Below are positions 11,509-11,643 of a DNA stretch of 11,643 bases, in pieces. Below the pieces are notes generated by a model. It ran no database searches. It was not told the origin of the DNA and worked only from the letters and a program-made list of their open reading frames with translations. This DNA is from CAVPRW01 sp046727435 [NCBI: bacterium] (GTDB lineage Bacteria > Tectomicrobia > Entotheonellia > J063). A program made the position numbers and the translations under genes. Positions within the stretch are counted from its first letter, which is position 1; each line of letters starts with the position of its first letter. Location of the stretch: assembly GCA_046727435.1 (NCBI GenBank), contig JBKPCR010000046.1, positions 1 through 11,643 on the forward strand. The letters run 5' to 3'.

Positions 11509-11643
11509 GTGCCTCCCGAGCTTTTGGAAATCCTCAATACCTCCCTTCGGCACATGAACCTGCAACTGGAAGAGAAAATCAAAGAGGCCAACGAATGGGC
11601 TCGTAAGTATCACGAGTGGCCCAGAGTCTTACCGAGGAGGGAA
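11509..11643 (+). CDS. Partial open frame at the right edge
   Basis: The plus strand reads open from GTG 11509 to the edge (45 codons): VPPELLEILNTSLRHMNLQL then EEKIKEANEWARKYHEWPRV. Composition is that of an amphipathic helix and looks coding. An ATG at 11554 is an alternative start; neither has a convincing SD. Together with the minus-strand gene starting at 11506, this would be a divergent pair with almost touching starts, so one of the two N-termini is probably misplaced. Confidence 0.3.
   Translation, partial: MPPELLEILNTSLRHMNLQLEEKIKEANEWARKYHEWPRVLPRRE

Noticed and set aside
1-11643. CRISPR array, tRNA or rRNA genes
   Set aside because: No regularly spaced repeats and no cloverleaf or rRNA-like conserved stretches were seen.

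Overview
The window looks like chromosome or large accessory DNA of a GC-rich, Gram-negative environmental bacterium. Supporting signs are a lipobox lipoprotein, cleavable signal peptides, strong Shine-Dalgarno sites and high GC3 in the right half. No gene here fixes the taxon. I see no rRNA, tRNA, CRISPR array or intact transposase.

Left part (1-4944): an integron gene-cassette array read entirely on the minus strand, right to left. Five attC recombination sites (82-87 bp, one enlarged by an insertion) separate six single-gene cassettes. From the proximal end these encode a PD-(D/E)XK nuclease-like protein, an unrecognised 168-aa helical protein, a protein with a HEPN-like N-terminus and two CBS domains, a dihydrofolate-reductase/RibD-C family protein, a proline iminopeptidase, and the start of a SET-domain methyltransferase cut by the window edge. 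The proximal end (4938-4955) has a lone core site, GTTAGGC, beside a perfect TATAAT. This looks like an attI-type boundary, but no integrase gene lies in the window. One attC is split by a ~99-bp MITE with 15-bp terminal inverted repeats.

Middle part (4945-7583): a possible small operon on the plus strand holds a 41-aa ORF behind two hairpins and a strong SD, an HTH protein, and a ribbon-helix-helix DNA-binding protein. Two minus-strand genes follow, encoding envelope or stress proteins rich in glycine zippers: a YflT/general-stress-17M-like protein and a DUF456 membrane protein.

Right part (7584-11643): about 1.3 kb has only small candidate ORFs. Then comes a tight plus-strand trio of exported proteins: a thrombospondin type-3-repeat protein, a His/Lys-tailed secreted protein and a glycine-zipper lipoprotein. 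The trio is flanked by two directly repeated 108-bp MITEs, about 83% identical. Last is an unrecognised 300-aa minus-strand gene with an RNxxxH motif, and a partial open frame running off the right edge.

The most interesting region is the cassette array, because of its mix of nuclease-like and HEPN-like candidates with metabolic enzymes, its MITE-split attC, and its proximal boundary without a visible integrase.
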